From assembly GCF_039566955.1 (NCBI RefSeq), contig NZ_CP154796.1:4836001-4900000 (forward strand): 64,000 bases of DNA, read 5' to 3'. This DNA is from Micromonospora sp. DSM 45708 (GTDB lineage: Bacteria > Actinomycetota > Actinomycetes > Mycobacteriales > Micromonosporaceae). The translations under genes and the position numbers were made by a program. Under the pieces are notes generated by a model. The model made no database searches. It was not told the DNA's origin and saw nothing but the letters and a program-made list of their open reading frames with translations. Shown one piece after another: positions 19,560 to 32,367 of the stretch (position 1 is its first letter; each line of letters opens with the position of its first letter).

Positions 19560-20275
19560 GACCGCTCCCAGTTCGCCACGAAGTAGGCAACGCCGTAGGG
19601 CGCCCGGTGGTAGCTCAGCTCGCCGTGCCAGTCGCCGCCCGCCGCGGCGACCGCGCCGGCCAGCGCCTGCCAGGGCGCCCGCCCGGCGACCCGCAGCTCG
19701 GCGGAGAGCACCGGGTCCAGGCCGCGCAGGGCGTCGGCGTCCGCGCCGGCCAGGGCCGAGGCGACCGATTCGTCGTACGCCTGCGCGCGCGGGTCGTCGT
19801 ACCCCGGCGCCTTGACGCCCCGGCAGGCGGACCCGTCGCCGAGGACCAGCAACGCGACCCGCGGATCGTCGTCGTCGATCAGGCTCGCGCCGAACGCCGC
19901 GCACTCGGCCGGTGCCGCGTCGTGCGCCACCGACCGGGCCAGTCTGGGCAGCTCGGTGCCGGAGCGGTTCAGCAGCCAGGCGCCGATGGTCAGGCTCAAC
20001 GGCAGAACCTCGCCGCCGGAGCAGGAGATCTTCCACAGCCGCACCGACCGGTCGAGCCCGAAGCCGCGCAGGGAGCCCGAGTCGGCGGCGTTGAACCGGA
20101 CGGTCCCCGGCCCTCCGCCGACCAGCACGATCGCCTCGGGCCCGGCGGCGAGCAGCCGGGCGACCGCCGTGTCGGCGGCGGCACGCAGGTCGTCCAGCTC
20201 GGGCGCGGCGGCGCCGGCCAGCTCGGGCACGATCAGCGGCGGATGGGGGCAGACGGCGGCGGCGACCAGGGGCAC
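19556..20275 (-). CDS. Class III extradiol dioxygenase-like protein (LigB fold)
   Basis: A 239-residue protein with the LigB-superfamily opening MPLVAAAVCPHPPLIVPEL and GDGSACRGVKAPGYDD later. Proteins of this type sit beside miaA in many actinobacteria, but their substrate is unknown. Potential metal ligands are H11 and H208-H213-region residues (DWHGELSYHRAPYG); whether an active Fe site is complete cannot be judged by eye. It is first in the run with miaA and dapF and is divergent from the DUF349 gene across about 200 bp. Confidence 0.8.
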   Translation of the reverse strand: MPLVAAAVCPHPPLIVPELAGAAAPELDDLRAAADTAVARLLAAGPEAIVLVGGGPGTVRFNAADSGSLRGFGLDRSVRLWKISCSGGEVLPLSLTIGAWLLNRSGTELPRLARSVAHDAAPAECAAFGASLIDDDDPRVALLVLGDGSACRGVKAPGYDDPRAQAYDESVASALAGADADALRGLDPVLSAELRVAGRAPWQALAGAVAAAGGDWHGELSYHRAPYGVAYFVANWERS

Positions 20276-20476
20276 GACTCCAACCTAGCGGGACGCCCCG
20301 GTGCGTCCCCGCGCCGATCCGGTCATCGAGGGCGTACGACACCGTATGGTCACGGTCGACGACAGGCGCTCGACACGGACGGGGGCGGACCTGTGACAAT
20401 GCCGGGAGAAAGTTTGCTGCGCCGTGGCGGCGACCGAGGGCTGTTCCCTCGGCGCCGGGAGAACGAGGATGGGCAC

Positions 20477-21685
20477 ATGAGCGACTGGACTGCCTTCGGA
20501 CGGGTGGACGAGGACGGCACCGTCTACGTCAAGACCGCCGAAGGCGAGCGGGTGGTCGGATCCTGGCAGGCGGGGGCCCCGGAAGAAGGGCTCGCCCACT
20601 TCGCCCGGCGCTTCGCCGACCTGGTGACCGAGGTGGACCTGACCGAGGCCCGGCTCAACTCGGGCGCGGCCGACGCCGGCCACTCGCTGACCACGATCCG
20701 CCGGATCCGCGCGTCACTTCCCGAGGCGCACGTGGTCGGGGACATCGACGCCCTGGCCGCCCGGCTGGACAAGCTGGCCTCGGTCGCCGAGGAGAAGGCC
20801 GGCGAGGCCAAGGCGGCCCGGGAGGCCGCCCGGGGCGAGGCGCTGACCCGCAAGACCGCCCTGGTCGAGGAGGCCGAGAAGCTGGCCGCCGAGTCGACCG
20901 GCTGGAAGACCGCCGGCGACCGGCTCAAGGAGATCCTCGACGAGTGGAAGACGATCCGCGGCGTCGACAAGAAGACCGACGGTGAGCTGTGGAAGCGGTT
21001 CGCCGCCGCGCGGGACGGCTTCACCCGGCGCCGGGGCGCCCACTTCGCCTCCCTGGACCAGCAGCGCAAGCAGGCGCAGACGGTCAAGGAGGAGCTGGTC
21101 GCCGAGGCCGAGAAGCTCAAGGAGTCCACCGACTGGGGCGTCACCGCCGGTCAGCTCAAGGACCTGATGGCCCAGTGGAAGGCCGCCCCGCGCGCCGCCA
21201 AGGAGGCCGAGCAGAAGCTCTGGGAACGGTTCCGGGCCGCGCAGGACGAGTTCTTCACCCGCCGCAGCGAGGTCTTCTCGGCGCGGGACAACGAGCAGCG
21301 GGGCAACCTGGAGCGCAAGCAGGCGCTGCTGGTCGAGGCCGAGGCGCTCGACGTCGACGGCGACCCGAAGGGCGCCCAGGCGAAGCTGCGGGAGATCCAG
21401 GCGCAGTGGCACGAGGCCGGCCGGGTGCCCCGCGAGGCGGCTGCCGGCCTGGAGCGCCGGCTGCGGGCGGTGGACGAGAAGGTCCGCGAGGTGATGGACT
21501 CGGCATGGCGGCGGACCTCCAAGGAGGACAACCCGCTGCTGGCGCAGATGCGCGCCCAGGTCGCCGAGGCCGAGGAGCGGCTGGCCCGGGCCCAGGCGGC
21601 CGGCGACACCCGCCGCGTCAAGGAGGCCGAGCAGGCGCTCGCGTCAAAGCGCCAGTTCCTCCAGCTCGCCGAGCAGGCCGGCTGA
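20477..21685 (+). CDS. DUF349 coiled-coil protein
   Basis: A 402-residue, charged, helical protein opening MSDWTAFGRVDEDGTVYVKTAEGERVVGSW. Three copies of the DUF349 unit follow (TGWKTAGDRLKEILDEWKTI, TDWGVTAGQLKDLMAQWKAA and a more diverged AQAKLREIQAQWHEAG), each with a conserved Trp-Lys pattern. The domain occurs in single-strand-nucleic-acid and stress-linked proteins, but no molecular role is proven. No signal or membrane segment. ATG 20477 is preferred: the long upstream ORF is a shadow and homologues start at MSDWTAFG. Confidence 0.88.
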   Translation: MSDWTAFGRVDEDGTVYVKTAEGERVVGSWQAGAPEEGLAHFARRFADLVTEVDLTEARLNSGAADAGHSLTTIRRIRASLPEAHVVGDIDALAARLDKLASVAEEKAGEAKAAREAARGEALTRKTALVEEAEKLAAESTGWKTAGDRLKEILDEWKTIRGVDKKTDGELWKRFAAARDGFTRRRGAHFASLDQQRKQAQTVKEELVAEAEKLKESTDWGVTAGQLKDLMAQWKAAPRAAKEAEQKLWERFRAAQDEFFTRRSEVFSARDNEQRGNLERKQALLVEAEALDVDGDPKGAQAKLREIQAQWHEAGRVPREAAAGLERRLRAVDEKVREVMDSAWRRTSKEDNPLLAQMRAQVAEAEERLARAQAAGDTRRVKEAEQALASKRQFLQLAEQAG

Positions 21686-21706
21686 CCCTTCCTCCCCCGC
21701 GCGCAC

Positions 21707-21758
21707 ATTCACGGAAAGAGTGCCTATTCCACACGGGATAGGCACTCTTTCCGTGAAT
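21707..21758. terminator. Long inverted repeat with CACGGAAA ends
   Basis: Arms of 24 bp (21707-21730, 21735-21758), paired throughout with one G-U in RNA, and loop ACAC. The outer arm begins ATTCACGGAAAGAGTGCC. It lies 21 bp past the DUF349 stop. Second member of the family also found at 4038, 25277 and 44578. Confidence 0.8.
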
Positions 21759-21792
21759 CAGCGTGGAAAGGGGGGCGGGGTGCGGTGGTGTG

Positions 21793-21821
21793 TTGACGCA
21801 TCGAGGTGGGCTGATCAGAAT
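21793..21821 (+). promoter_or_regulatory. Candidate housekeeping promoter for the cellulase gene
   Basis: TTGACG (21793-21798), a 17-bp spacer and CAGAAT (21816-21821) form a plausible vegetative promoter about 205 bp before the GH5 start, which would leave a leader of about 200 nt. I see no typical CebR-type palindrome (TGGGAGCGCTCCCA) in the leader. Confidence 0.45.
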
Positions 21822-21954
21822 GGGCGGCGGAGTCAGGTTGTGACGCCGGCGCAGGGCGTCGACGGGTGATCGTGCCGTCGAGGAGCGCCGGTGTTCCCCC
21901 GCGGATGGCCGTCCACGTGACCGGCCCGGCGGACGCTGTCCGCGTACTCGATGA

Positions 21955-23640
<1,686 letters not shown>

Positions 23641-23650
23641 TGGCGTAAGG

Positions 23651-23689
23651 AGGGCCCCCTCTTAACACCCGGTGTTAAGAGGGGGCCCT
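23651..23689. terminator. Perfect 19-bp inverted repeat after the cellulase gene
   Basis: Arms 23651-23669 and 23671-23689 are perfectly complementary around one base (arm AGGGCCCCCTCTTAACACC). It is preceded by GTAAGG, as in the GGGGCCCC elements at 2310. It lies between the convergent GH5 and miaB stops and should terminate both. Confidence 0.85.
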
Positions 23690-23709
23690 GCTCACGAGCG
23701 GGTGGGTGG

Positions 23710-25209
23710 TCAGTGGGCGGCGCAGCCGCCGGTGGGGGCGGGCGCCGCGGCCGGCGCGCCGACCGTCGGCAGCCCGAGCAGCACCCCGGGGGTACGCGGG
23801 GCGCGTCCCGCCTCGGCCGCGTCCCCGGCCCGGGTGCGCCGGTGCGACAGCGGCACCCCGTCGGCGTTGAGGTGGTGCGGGGCCGCGTACGTGACGGCGG
23901 TGTGCACGATGTCGCCGGGACGGATCTGCCCGGCCAGCTCGCCGGTCGCGAAGTGCACGAGCCGGCCGTCGCGGGCCCGGCCGGACATCCGGCCGGTGCG
24001 CTCGTCCTTGCGCCCCTCGCCGACCGCGACCAGCACCTCGACCGTCTCGCCGACCAGCTTCTTGTTCTCCGCCCAGGTGATCTCCTCGACGCAGGCGATC
24101 AGCCGCTCGTACCGCTCCTGCACGACCTGCTTGGGGAGCTGGTCGGCCATGGTGGCGGCCGGGGTGCCGGGGCGCTTGGAGTACTGGAACGTGAACGCCG
24201 AGGAGAACCGGGCCTCCCGGACCACGTCGAGCGTGCGGGAGAAGTCCGCCTCGGTCTCGCCGGGGAAGCCGACGATGATGTCCGTGGTGATCGCCGCGTC
24301 CGGCATCGCCGCCCGGACCTTCTCGATGATCCCCAGGTAGCGCTCCGACCGGTACGAGCGGCGCATCGCCTTGAGCACGTCGTCGGAGCCGGACTGCAAC
24401 GGCATGTGCAGCGAGTGGCAGACGTTCGGCGTCTCGGCCATCGCCGCGATCACGTCGTCGGTGAAGTCCTTCGGGTGCGGGCTGGTGAACCGGACCCGCT
24501 CCAGCCCGTCGATGTCGCCGCAGGCGCGCAGCAGCTTGCCGAACGCGTACCGGTCGCCGAACTCGACGCCGTAGGAGTTGACGTTCTGCCCGAGCAGCGT
24601 CACCTCCAGCACGCCCTCGTCGACGAGCGCCCGGACCTCGGAGAGCACGTCGCCGGGACGGCGGTCCTTCTCCTTGCCGCGCAGCGCCGGCACGATGCAG
24701 AACGTGCAGGTGTTGTTGCAGCCGACGGAGATGGAGACCCAGCCCGCGTACGTCGACTCGCGCCGGGTCGGCAGCGTGGACGGAAAGACCTCCAGCGACT
24801 CGAGGATCTCCACCTCGGCTGCCGCGTTGTGCCGGGCCCGGTCCAGCAGCGCCGGCAGCGAGCCGATGTTGTGCGTGCCGAAGACCACGTCCACCCAGGG
24901 CGCCTTGCGGACGATCTCGCCGCGGTCCTTCTGGGCCAGGCAGCCGCCGACCGCGATCTGCATCCCGGGGTGTTTCGTCTTGACCGGGCGCAGGTGGCCG
25001 AGGTTGCCGTAGAGCCGGTTGTCGGCGTTCTCCCGGACCGCGCAGGTGTTGAACACCACCACGTCGGGCTGCTCGACGGACTCGGCGGCGCGCACGTAGC
25101 CGGCGTCTTCGAGCAGGCCGGAGATGCGCTCGGAGTCGTGCACGTTCATCTGGCAGCCGTACGTGCGCACCTGGTAGGTGCGCGGGCTGCCCGCGGCTGC
25201 GGTAGTCAT
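23710..25209 (-). CDS. miaB: tRNA-2-methylthio-N6-dimethylallyladenosine synthase
   Basis: A 499-residue radical-SAM methylthiotransferase that adds the 2-methylthio group to i6A37 of tRNA. The N-terminal UPF0004 domain has its three cluster Cys ([23 protein letters not shown]). The radical-SAM motif is CNNTCTFC, and a TRAM domain closes the core ([35 protein letters not shown]). The C-terminal 60 residues are a lineage extension rich in Ala/Pro that ends in TGGCAAH. Partner of MiaA encoded about 4 kb away. Confidence 0.96.
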   Translation of the reverse strand: MTTAAAGSPRTYQVRTYGCQMNVHDSERISGLLEDAGYVRAAESVEQPDVVVFNTCAVRENADNRLYGNLGHLRPVKTKHPGMQIAVGGCLAQKDRGEIVRKAPWVDVVFGTHNIGSLPALLDRARHNAAAEVEILESLEVFPSTLPTRRESTYAGWVSISVGCNNTCTFCIVPALRGKEKDRRPGDVLSEVRALVDEGVLEVTLLGQNVNSYGVEFGDRYAFGKLLRACGDIDGLERVRFTSPHPKDFTDDVIAAMAETPNVCHSLHMPLQSGSDDVLKAMRRSYRSERYLGIIEKVRAAMPDAAITTDIIVGFPGETEADFSRTLDVVREARFSSAFTFQYSKRPGTPAATMADQLPKQVVQERYERLIACVEEITWAENKKLVGETVEVLVAVGEGRKDERTGRMSGRARDGRLVHFATGELAGQIRPGDIVHTAVTYAAPHHLNADGVPLSHRRTRAGDAAEAGRAPRTPGVLLGLPTVGAPAAAPAPTGGCAAH

Positions 25210-25276
25210 GACCCGGACAGCGTATCCGGGCGCCCGGACCGTCCCGCTCCCGCGCCCCGCCCGGCGGGCGCTGTGT

Positions 25277-25322
25277 CACGGAAACAGTGGTCTCGCGGGT
25301 CGCGAAGGCCACCGTTTCCGTG
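25277..25322. terminator. Inverted repeat with CACGGAAA ends, imperfect
   Basis: Outer arms CACGGAAAC and GTTTCCGTG (25277-25322) with an imperfect inner stem (AGTGGTCTCGCG against CGCGAAGGCCACC). It lies between two leftward genes, after the hypothetical gene stop and before miaB. Third member of the CACGGAAA family. Confidence 0.65.
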
Positions 25323-25349
25323 CCCGAGGCCGCGCCGGGGGTGGGGGTG

Positions 25350-25829
25350 TCAGGCGGCGGCCAGCGCGGGCCCGACCGAGTCCGGGGCCCACCGGGAGCG
25401 GTGGCACTGCGACCAGCCCCGGCAGCCGGGGTCGGCCAGCGTGCAGAGGCGCTGGTCGCTGAGCACCTCGCCGTCGTCGGTCTCGACCACGTCGAAGTGC
25501 ACCGGGCGGATCGTGCCGTCCGGGGCGACCAGCAGGTGCCGGCCGGCGTCGAGCGTGTCGTCGCGCATCAGGCAGTTGCGGCCGAGCACCCGGGCCAGCG
25601 CCGCGACGGCGGGCAGCTCGGGCAGGCGCTCGGGCACGCCGTAGCAGTCGACCATGGTGCCGTACGCGCCGGGCGCCTCCCACACGTCGCAGACCACCGC
25701 GTACGCGGGGAGCCGGACCGGGTCGGCGACGGCGAGCGGCATCACCACCCGGCCGAGCGCCTCGGCCAACGCCGGGTAGACCTCCACCGGCGCGCCGCCG
25801 TCGATTCTCCAGTTCCACAGCTCGGTCAT
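25350..25829 (-). CDS. Hypothetical protein
   Basis: A 159-residue protein opening MTELWNWRIDGGAPVEVYPALAEAL, with GAGGAGG just before the ATG at 25829. It has four or five Cys, three of them near the C-terminus (RLCTLADPGCRGWSQCHRSRW), which could bind a metal. No signal peptide or membrane span. I do not recognise the family. Codon pattern and GC match the neighbours. It is preceded by an AT-richer 200-bp gap (25830-26032) that may hold its promoter; no tRNA was found there. Confidence 0.65.
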   Translation of the reverse strand: MTELWNWRIDGGAPVEVYPALAEALGRVVMPLAVADPVRLPAYAVVCDVWEAPGAYGTMVDCYGVPERLPELPAVAALARVLGRNCLMRDDTLDAGRHLLVAPDGTIRPVHFDVVETDDGEVLSDQRLCTLADPGCRGWSQCHRSRWAPDSVGPALAAA

Positions 25830-26032
25830 GCCGCCTCCTCGCTGCGCTCGTCCCACCGGCCTCCGGATCGGGCCTTACTGACGATGGTGGGGGGCATTTG
25901 ACCTCGACCGGGGGCAAGTTACCGGTCTGTGACCATTCCGGGCAAAATTTCCCGTGGGCACCATTGCCCTGAGTAGCGGGAAGATGACAGGTTATCGGGT
26001 ATCGTGCCGCCTCCGCATCGCTGCCACGCCGG

Positions 26033-27022
26033 TCAGCGGAGCCGGATCAGGTGGTCGGAGGCGGGCAGCAGCTCGCCGACCACCGTGCCGCCCGGCACCT
26101 CGCCGGCCACCAGCAGGCCGCCCGACGTCTGCGCGTCGGCCAGCAGCAGCCGCTCGGACTCGTCGGCGCCGCCGGCGTCGGTCCACGGCGTCACCCACTC
26201 CAGGTTGCGTCGGGTGCCACCGCTGACGTACCCGTCACGCAGCGCCTCCCGCGCGCCCGGCAGGTAGGGCACCGCGGCGGTGTCGATCACGACCGTGAGC
26301 CGGCTGGCGCGGGCCAGCTTCGAGGCGTGCCCGAGCAGCCCGAAGCCGGTCACGTCGGTGCCGCAGCGGATGCCGGCGGCCACCGCGGCGCGGGCGGCGT
26401 CCCGGTTGAGCCGGGCCATCGAGTCGACCGCCTCCGCGAACCGCTCCCCGGTCTGCTTGTGCCGGGTGTTGAGCACGCCGACGCCGAGCGGCTTGGTCAG
26501 CGACAGCGGCAGCCCGGCCCGCCCGGCGTCCAACGTGATCAGCTCGTCCGGGCGGACCACCCCGGTGACCGCCAGGCCGTACTTCGGGCCGTCGTCGTCC
26601 ACGCTGTGCCCGCCGGCCAGGTGACAGCCCGCCTCGCGGGCCACGTCCTGCCCGCCGCGCAGCACCTCCCGGGCCAGTTCCAGCGGCAGCACCTCACGCG
26701 GCCAGCACAGCAGGTTGAGCGCGACCAGCGGCGTGCCGCCCATGGCGTACACGTCGGAGAGCGCGTTCGCGGCGGCGATGCGGCCCCAGTCGTACGCGTC
26801 GTCGACCACCGGGGTGAAGAAGTCGGCGGTGGTCACCAGGCCGGTGCGCTCGTCCAGCCGGACCACCGCGGCGTCGTCGCCGTTCTCCAGGCCGACCAGC
26901 AGCTCGGCGACGCCGCCGCTCGGGCCCAGCCCGGCGACCATCGCCTCCAGCTCGCCGGGCGGGATCTTGCAGGCGCAGCCGCCGCCGCGGGCGTGGTCGG
27001 TCAGCCGGAACGTGTCGGTCAC
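26033..27022 (-). CDS. selD: Selenide, water dikinase (selenophosphate synthetase)
   Basis: A 329-residue SelD, which makes selenophosphate from selenide and ATP. The N-terminal catalytic motif GGGCACKIPP has Cys16 and Lys19 in the places of E. coli Cys17 and Lys20, so the enzyme uses Cys, not Sec. ATP-site features GDDAAVVRL, TTADFFTPVVDDAYDWGRIAAANALSDVYAMGG and TDVTGFGLLGHASKLA are intact. GTG 27022 begins VTDTFRLTDHARGGG. It stands alone: selA, selB and a tRNA-Sec gene are not in the window. Confidence 0.95.
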   Translation of the reverse strand: MTDTFRLTDHARGGGCACKIPPGELEAMVAGLGPSGGVAELLVGLENGDDAAVVRLDERTGLVTTADFFTPVVDDAYDWGRIAAANALSDVYAMGGTPLVALNLLCWPREVLPLELAREVLRGGQDVAREAGCHLAGGHSVDDDGPKYGLAVTGVVRPDELITLDAGRAGLPLSLTKPLGVGVLNTRHKQTGERFAEAVDSMARLNRDAARAAVAAGIRCGTDVTGFGLLGHASKLARASRLTVVIDTAAVPYLPGAREALRDGYVSGGTRRNLEWVTPWTDAGGADESERLLLADAQTSGGLLVAGEVPGGTVVGELLPASDHLIRLR

Positions 27023-27230
27023 CGGTTCATGATCTCCGCGACACGACCGCGTCGCCACTCGGACGCCCCGGCCGGTGACGGAATTCGGACCCGCCGGCAC
27101 ACCGGTGACCGGTGTTACCGCTCCGTGACCAACTGAGTTGCGTTCCGCCACGTCACCCCGCCTACAGTTGCCCAACCGGGGGTCGACCGACCCTCTGTTC
27201 CGGCACGGACGACAGGGACGGTGGACGATC

Positions 27231-27977
27231 GTGACGACGGGCGACCCGCTGATCGTGCTCGACGGGGTCAACAAGTGGTTCGGGCCGCTGCACGTGCTCG
27301 ACGACGTGTCCCTCTCCGTCGGCCGGGGCGAGGTGGTCGTGGTGATCGGCCCGTCCGGCTCCGGCAAGTCGACGCTGTGCCGCGCCATCAACCGGCTGGA
27401 GCCGATCGACGACGGCACCATCACGTTCGACGGGCAGCCGCTGCCGGCCGAGGGCAAGCCCCTGGCCAAGCTGCGCAGCGAGGTCGGCATGGTGTTCCAG
27501 TCGTTCAACCTCTTCGCGCACAAGAGCATCCTGGAGAACGTCACGCTCGGGCCGGTCAAGGTCCGCAAGGAGAAGCCGGCCGCCGCCCGCGAGCGCGGCC
27601 TGGCGCTGCTCGACCGCGTCGGCATCGCCAACCAGGCGGACAAGTACCCGGCCCAGCTCTCCGGCGGTCAGCAGCAGCGGGCGGCGATCGCCCGCGCGCT
27701 GGCCATGCAGCCCAAGGCCATGCTCTTCGACGAGCCGACCAGCGCGCTCGACCCGGAGATGGTCGGCGAGGTGCTCGACGTGATGACCTCGCTGGCGCGC
27801 GACGGCATGACCATGGTGGTGGTCACGCACGAGATGGGCTTCGCCCGGCACGCGGCCAACCGGGTCATCTTCATGGCCGACGGCAAGTTGGTCGAGGACG
27901 CGCCGCCGAGCGAGTTCTTCGCGAACCCGCGCAGCGAGCGGGCCAAGGACTTCCTCTCCAAGATCCTCACGCACTGA
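27231..27977 (+). CDS. gluA: Polar amino acid (glutamate-type) ABC transporter ATPase
   Basis: A 248-residue ABC ATPase with Walker [15 protein letters not shown]-loop MVFQSFNLF, signature [15 protein letters not shown], Walker [15 protein letters not shown] and the H-switch VVVTHEMGF. It is close to GluA/GlnQ and powers uptake through the GluC-GluD channel. GTG 27231 ([18 protein letters not shown]) is chosen by homology; the frame reaches 27138. First gene of gluABCD. Confidence 0.93.
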   Translation: MTTGDPLIVLDGVNKWFGPLHVLDDVSLSVGRGEVVVVIGPSGSGKSTLCRAINRLEPIDDGTITFDGQPLPAEGKPLAKLRSEVGMVFQSFNLFAHKSILENVTLGPVKVRKEKPAAARERGLALLDRVGIANQADKYPAQLSGGQQQRAAIARALAMQPKAMLFDEPTSALDPEMVGEVLDVMTSLARDGMTMVVVTHEMGFARHAANRVIFMADGKLVEDAPPSEFFANPRSERAKDFLSKILTH

Positions 27978-28029
27978 GCGTCCCGTAGTGGAGTCGTCCC
28001 CGGCGGCTCCGTCGAAGAAGGAGATGAGT

Positions 28030-28896
28030 ATGCGTATGAAGCGCGTGGCGGCGGTAGCCGCGGCGGCGACCTTGGCGCTCGGCATGAGCGCCTGCGGCGG
28101 CGACGGGGACAGCGGTTCCGGCAGCGGCGGGGCCAAGGGCGTCATCGGCAAGGCCCAGAGCCAGAAGAAGCTGGTCATCGGCGTGAAGGCCGACCAGCCG
28201 GGCCTCGGCATCCAGACCGGCAGCCAGTACGAGGGCTTCGACATCGAGATCGCCAAGATCGTGGCCAAGGGCCTCGGCGTGGACGCGAACAACATCGAGT
28301 GGAAGACCACCGTCTCGGCCAACCGCGAGCCCTTCATCCAGCAGGGCACCGTCGACCTGGTGGTGGCCACCTACACCATCAACGACGAGCGCAAGCAGAA
28401 GATCAACTTCGCCGGGCCGTACTTCATCGCCGGCCAGGACCTGCTGGTCAAGGCCGACTCCACGATCACCGGCCCCGAGGGTCTGGACGGCAAGAAGGTC
28501 TGCTCGGCGCAGGGCTCCACCCCGGCCAAGCGGATCCAGACCGACTACCCGAAGGCCAAGCTCCAGCAGTTCGACGCGTACTCCAAGTGCATCACCGCGC
28601 TTGAGGGCGGCCAGGTCGACGCGGTGACCACCGACGACATCATCCTCGCCGGCTACGCCGCGCAGTCCCAGTACGCCGGCAAGTTCAAGGTCGTCGGCAA
28701 GACCTTCTCCACCGAGCCCTACGGCATCGGCCTGAAGAAGGACGACAAGGACGGCTGCGAGAAGATCAACGAGATCCTCAAGACCGCCGCCTCCGACGGC
28801 ACGTACAAGGCCGCCTGGGACGCCACCCTGGGCAAGAGCGGCAAGGCCGCACCCGAACTGGACACCACGAAGCTGACCAACTGCGGCAGCGTCTGA
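28030..28896 (+). CDS. gluB: Glutamate-type substrate-binding lipoprotein
   Basis: A 288-residue solute-binding protein. The signal peptide ends in lipobox LGMSAC. The mature protein has the family-3 opening KKLVIGVKADQPGLG and YEGFDIEIAKIVAKGLG, the TIND..RKQKINFAGPYF motif and TKLTNCGSV at the end, and two internal Cys likely bridged (KVCSAQG, SKCITAL). ATG 28030 (MRMKRVAAV) fits an AAGGAG six bases upstream better than ATG 28024. The specificity (glutamate, aspartate or a related acid) is inferred from the GluB resemblance. Confidence 0.92.
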   Translation: MRMKRVAAVAAAATLALGMSACGGDGDSGSGSGGAKGVIGKAQSQKKLVIGVKADQPGLGIQTGSQYEGFDIEIAKIVAKGLGVDANNIEWKTTVSANREPFIQQGTVDLVVATYTINDERKQKINFAGPYFIAGQDLLVKADSTITGPEGLDGKKVCSAQGSTPAKRIQTDYPKAKLQQFDAYSKCITALEGGQVDAVTTDDIILAGYAAQSQYAGKFKVVGKTFSTEPYGIGLKKDDKDGCEKINEILKTAASDGTYKAAWDATLGKSGKAAPELDTTKLTNCGSV

Positions 28897-28902
28897 CCTG
28901 TT

Positions 28903-28936
28903 CCAGGGCCGGCACCCCGCGGGGTGCCGGCCCTGG
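28903..28936 (+). terminator. Intra-operon hairpin between gluB and gluC
   Basis: A perfect 16-bp stem (CCAGGGCCGGCACCCC, complement 28921-28936) with only GC between arms lies 7 bp past the gluB stop. In ABC operons such hairpins often cut or protect the transcript so that the binding protein is made in excess; the same is inferred here. Confidence 0.75.
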
Positions 28937-28975
28937 GCTGTCACGACGCCGACGACGTGCCCCGGGAGTCGACGC

Positions 28976-29650
28976 ATGCACGTATTCGCTGATCCGACCA
29001 ACCTCGACGCGTACCTGTCGGGTTTTCTCTGGATCCTCAAGCTGACCGGCGCGTCGGCGGTGCTCGCGCTGGTGCTCGGTGTGCTCCTCGCCGCCTTCCG
29101 AGTCTCCCCCGTGCCGGTGCTGCGGGGCTTCGGCGCGGCCTGGGTCAACATCTTCCGCAACACACCGCTGACGCTGATCATCTTCTTCTGCTACTTCGGC
29201 CTCTACTCGACGCTGGGCGTGGGCCTCTCCGACGACCTGGACCTGAACAACTTCTGGCTCGGGGTCGTCGGCCTGTCGGTCTACACCGCCGCGTTCGTCT
29301 GCGAGGCGGTCCGGTCCGGCGTCAACACCGTCCCGGCCGGCCAGGCGGAGGCCGCCCGCGCGATCGGCCTGACCTTCTTCCAGACCCTGCGGATCGTGAT
29401 CCTGCCGCAGGCCGGGCGGGCCGTGGTCGCCCCGCTGGGCAGCGTGCTCATCGCGCTGTGCAAGAACGCCACGATCGTCGGCACCATCGGCCTGATCGAG
29501 GCGTCCAGCGTGATGAAGCAGCTCATCAACGACAACGGCGACGCCGTGATCCCGATCTTCCTGGTGTTCGCCGGCACCTTCGCCGCGATCCTCGTCCCCA
29601 CCGGCTACTTCTTCGGCTGGTTGGCCAACCGACTGGCGGTGAAGCGCTGA
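28976..29650 (+). CDS. gluC: Glutamate-type ABC transporter permease
   Basis: A 224-residue permease with about five membrane segments and the amino-acid-transporter EAA-type motif CEAVRSGVNTVPAGQAEAARAIGLTFFQTLRIVILPQA. The N-terminal FRNTPLTLIIFFCYFGLY is typical of the His/Glu/Gln permease group. Its stop overlaps the gluD start by one base (TGATG), so the two are coupled. Confidence 0.93.
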   Translation: MHVFADPTNLDAYLSGFLWILKLTGASAVLALVLGVLLAAFRVSPVPVLRGFGAAWVNIFRNTPLTLIIFFCYFGLYSTLGVGLSDDLDLNNFWLGVVGLSVYTAAFVCEAVRSGVNTVPAGQAEAARAIGLTFFQTLRIVILPQAGRAVVAPLGSVLIALCKNATIVGTIGLIEASSVMKQLINDNGDAVIPIFLVFAGTFAAILVPTGYFFGWLANRLAVKR

Positions 29651-30525
29651 TGAGCACCAGCTCCGTCCTCTACGACCACCCCGGGCCCCGGGCCCGCGTC
29701 CGCAACCTGGTGCTCAGCGTCGTCTTCGGCGTCGGCCTGGCCGCGCTGCTGTGGTGGGTCTACGCCAAGTTCGACCAGGCCGGGCAGTGGGAGGGCAACC
29801 TCTGGAAGCCCTTCACCGAGGCGTCCACCTGGACCCAGTTCATCTGGCCCGGTCTGCGGCAGACCCTGCTCGCCGCCGCCACCGGCATGGTGCTGTCGCT
29901 GGCCTTCGGCGTCCTGTTCGCGGTCGGCCGGCTCTCCGACCACTGGTGGGTCCGGGTTCCGGCCGGCGCGGTCGTGGAGTTCTTCCGCGCCGTCCCGCTG
30001 CTCATCATGATCTTCTTCATCTTCTACGGTGTGCCGTTCCTGATCCAGGCCCCGGTGTCGGCCTTCTGGGCCGTGGTCGTCGGCCTCACGCTCTACAACG
30101 GTTCGGTGCTCGCCGAGGCGTTCCGCGCCGGCATCCGCTCCATCCCGGCCGGCCAGGCCGAGGCGGCCTACGCCGTCGGCATGCGCAAGAGCCAGGTGAT
30201 GCAGTTGATCCTGGTGCCGCAGGCGGCCCGGGCCATGCTGCCCGTCATCGTCAGCCAACTCGTGGTGCTGCTCAAGGACACCGCGCTCGGCTACATCGTG
30301 GCCTTCCCCGAGCTGCTCCAGCGGGGCGTCAACGACCTGTCCGCGAACCGCGGGAACGTCGTCGCCGCGGCGATCGTGGTGGGTGTCATCTACATCGCCA
30401 TCAACTCGATGTTGACCACCTTCGCGAACTGGTTGGACCGGCGTACCCGGCGACGCGGATTCCGGGTCCCGAAGCAGGCCGCGGCACCGCGGGACGACAC
30501 CACGGTGGCCGAGCCGCAGGGCTGA
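29650..30525 (+). CDS. gluD: Glutamate-type ABC transporter permease
   Basis: A 291-residue permease, partner of GluC. It has a longer N-terminal region (membrane span about 22-40, then a periplasmic loop) and the EAA motif AEAFRAGIRSIPAGQAEAAYAVGMRKSQVMQLILVPQA. FFRAVPLLIMIFFIFYGVPF aligns with the GluC segment. The hydrophilic tail ends TVAEPQG. Last gene of the operon. Confidence 0.93.
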   Translation: MSTSSVLYDHPGPRARVRNLVLSVVFGVGLAALLWWVYAKFDQAGQWEGNLWKPFTEASTWTQFIWPGLRQTLLAAATGMVLSLAFGVLFAVGRLSDHWWVRVPAGAVVEFFRAVPLLIMIFFIFYGVPFLIQAPVSAFWAVVVGLTLYNGSVLAEAFRAGIRSIPAGQAEAAYAVGMRKSQVMQLILVPQAARAMLPVIVSQLVVLLKDTALGYIVAFPELLQRGVNDLSANRGNVVAAAIVVGVIYIAINSMLTTFANWLDRRTRRRGFRVPKQAAAPRDDTTVAEPQG

Positions 30526-30557
30526 CGGCGGCGGTGTCCACCGGCACCGGAAACAGC

Positions 30558-30593
30558 GTGGGGATGGCGGCCGGCACCGGCCACCATCCCCAC
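30558..30593. terminator. Terminator between gluD and rny
   Basis: The stem GTGGGGATGG...CCATCCCCAC, extended by GGCCG/CGGCC inside, spans 30558-30593 between the convergent stops at 30525 and 30601. Confidence 0.8.
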
Positions 30594-30600
30594 ACGTCCG

Positions 30601-32367
<1,767 letters not shown>

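Noticed and set aside
25830..26032. tRNA-Sec or other small RNA near selD
   Set aside because: No cloverleaf with a long variable arm could be drawn on either strand by eye.
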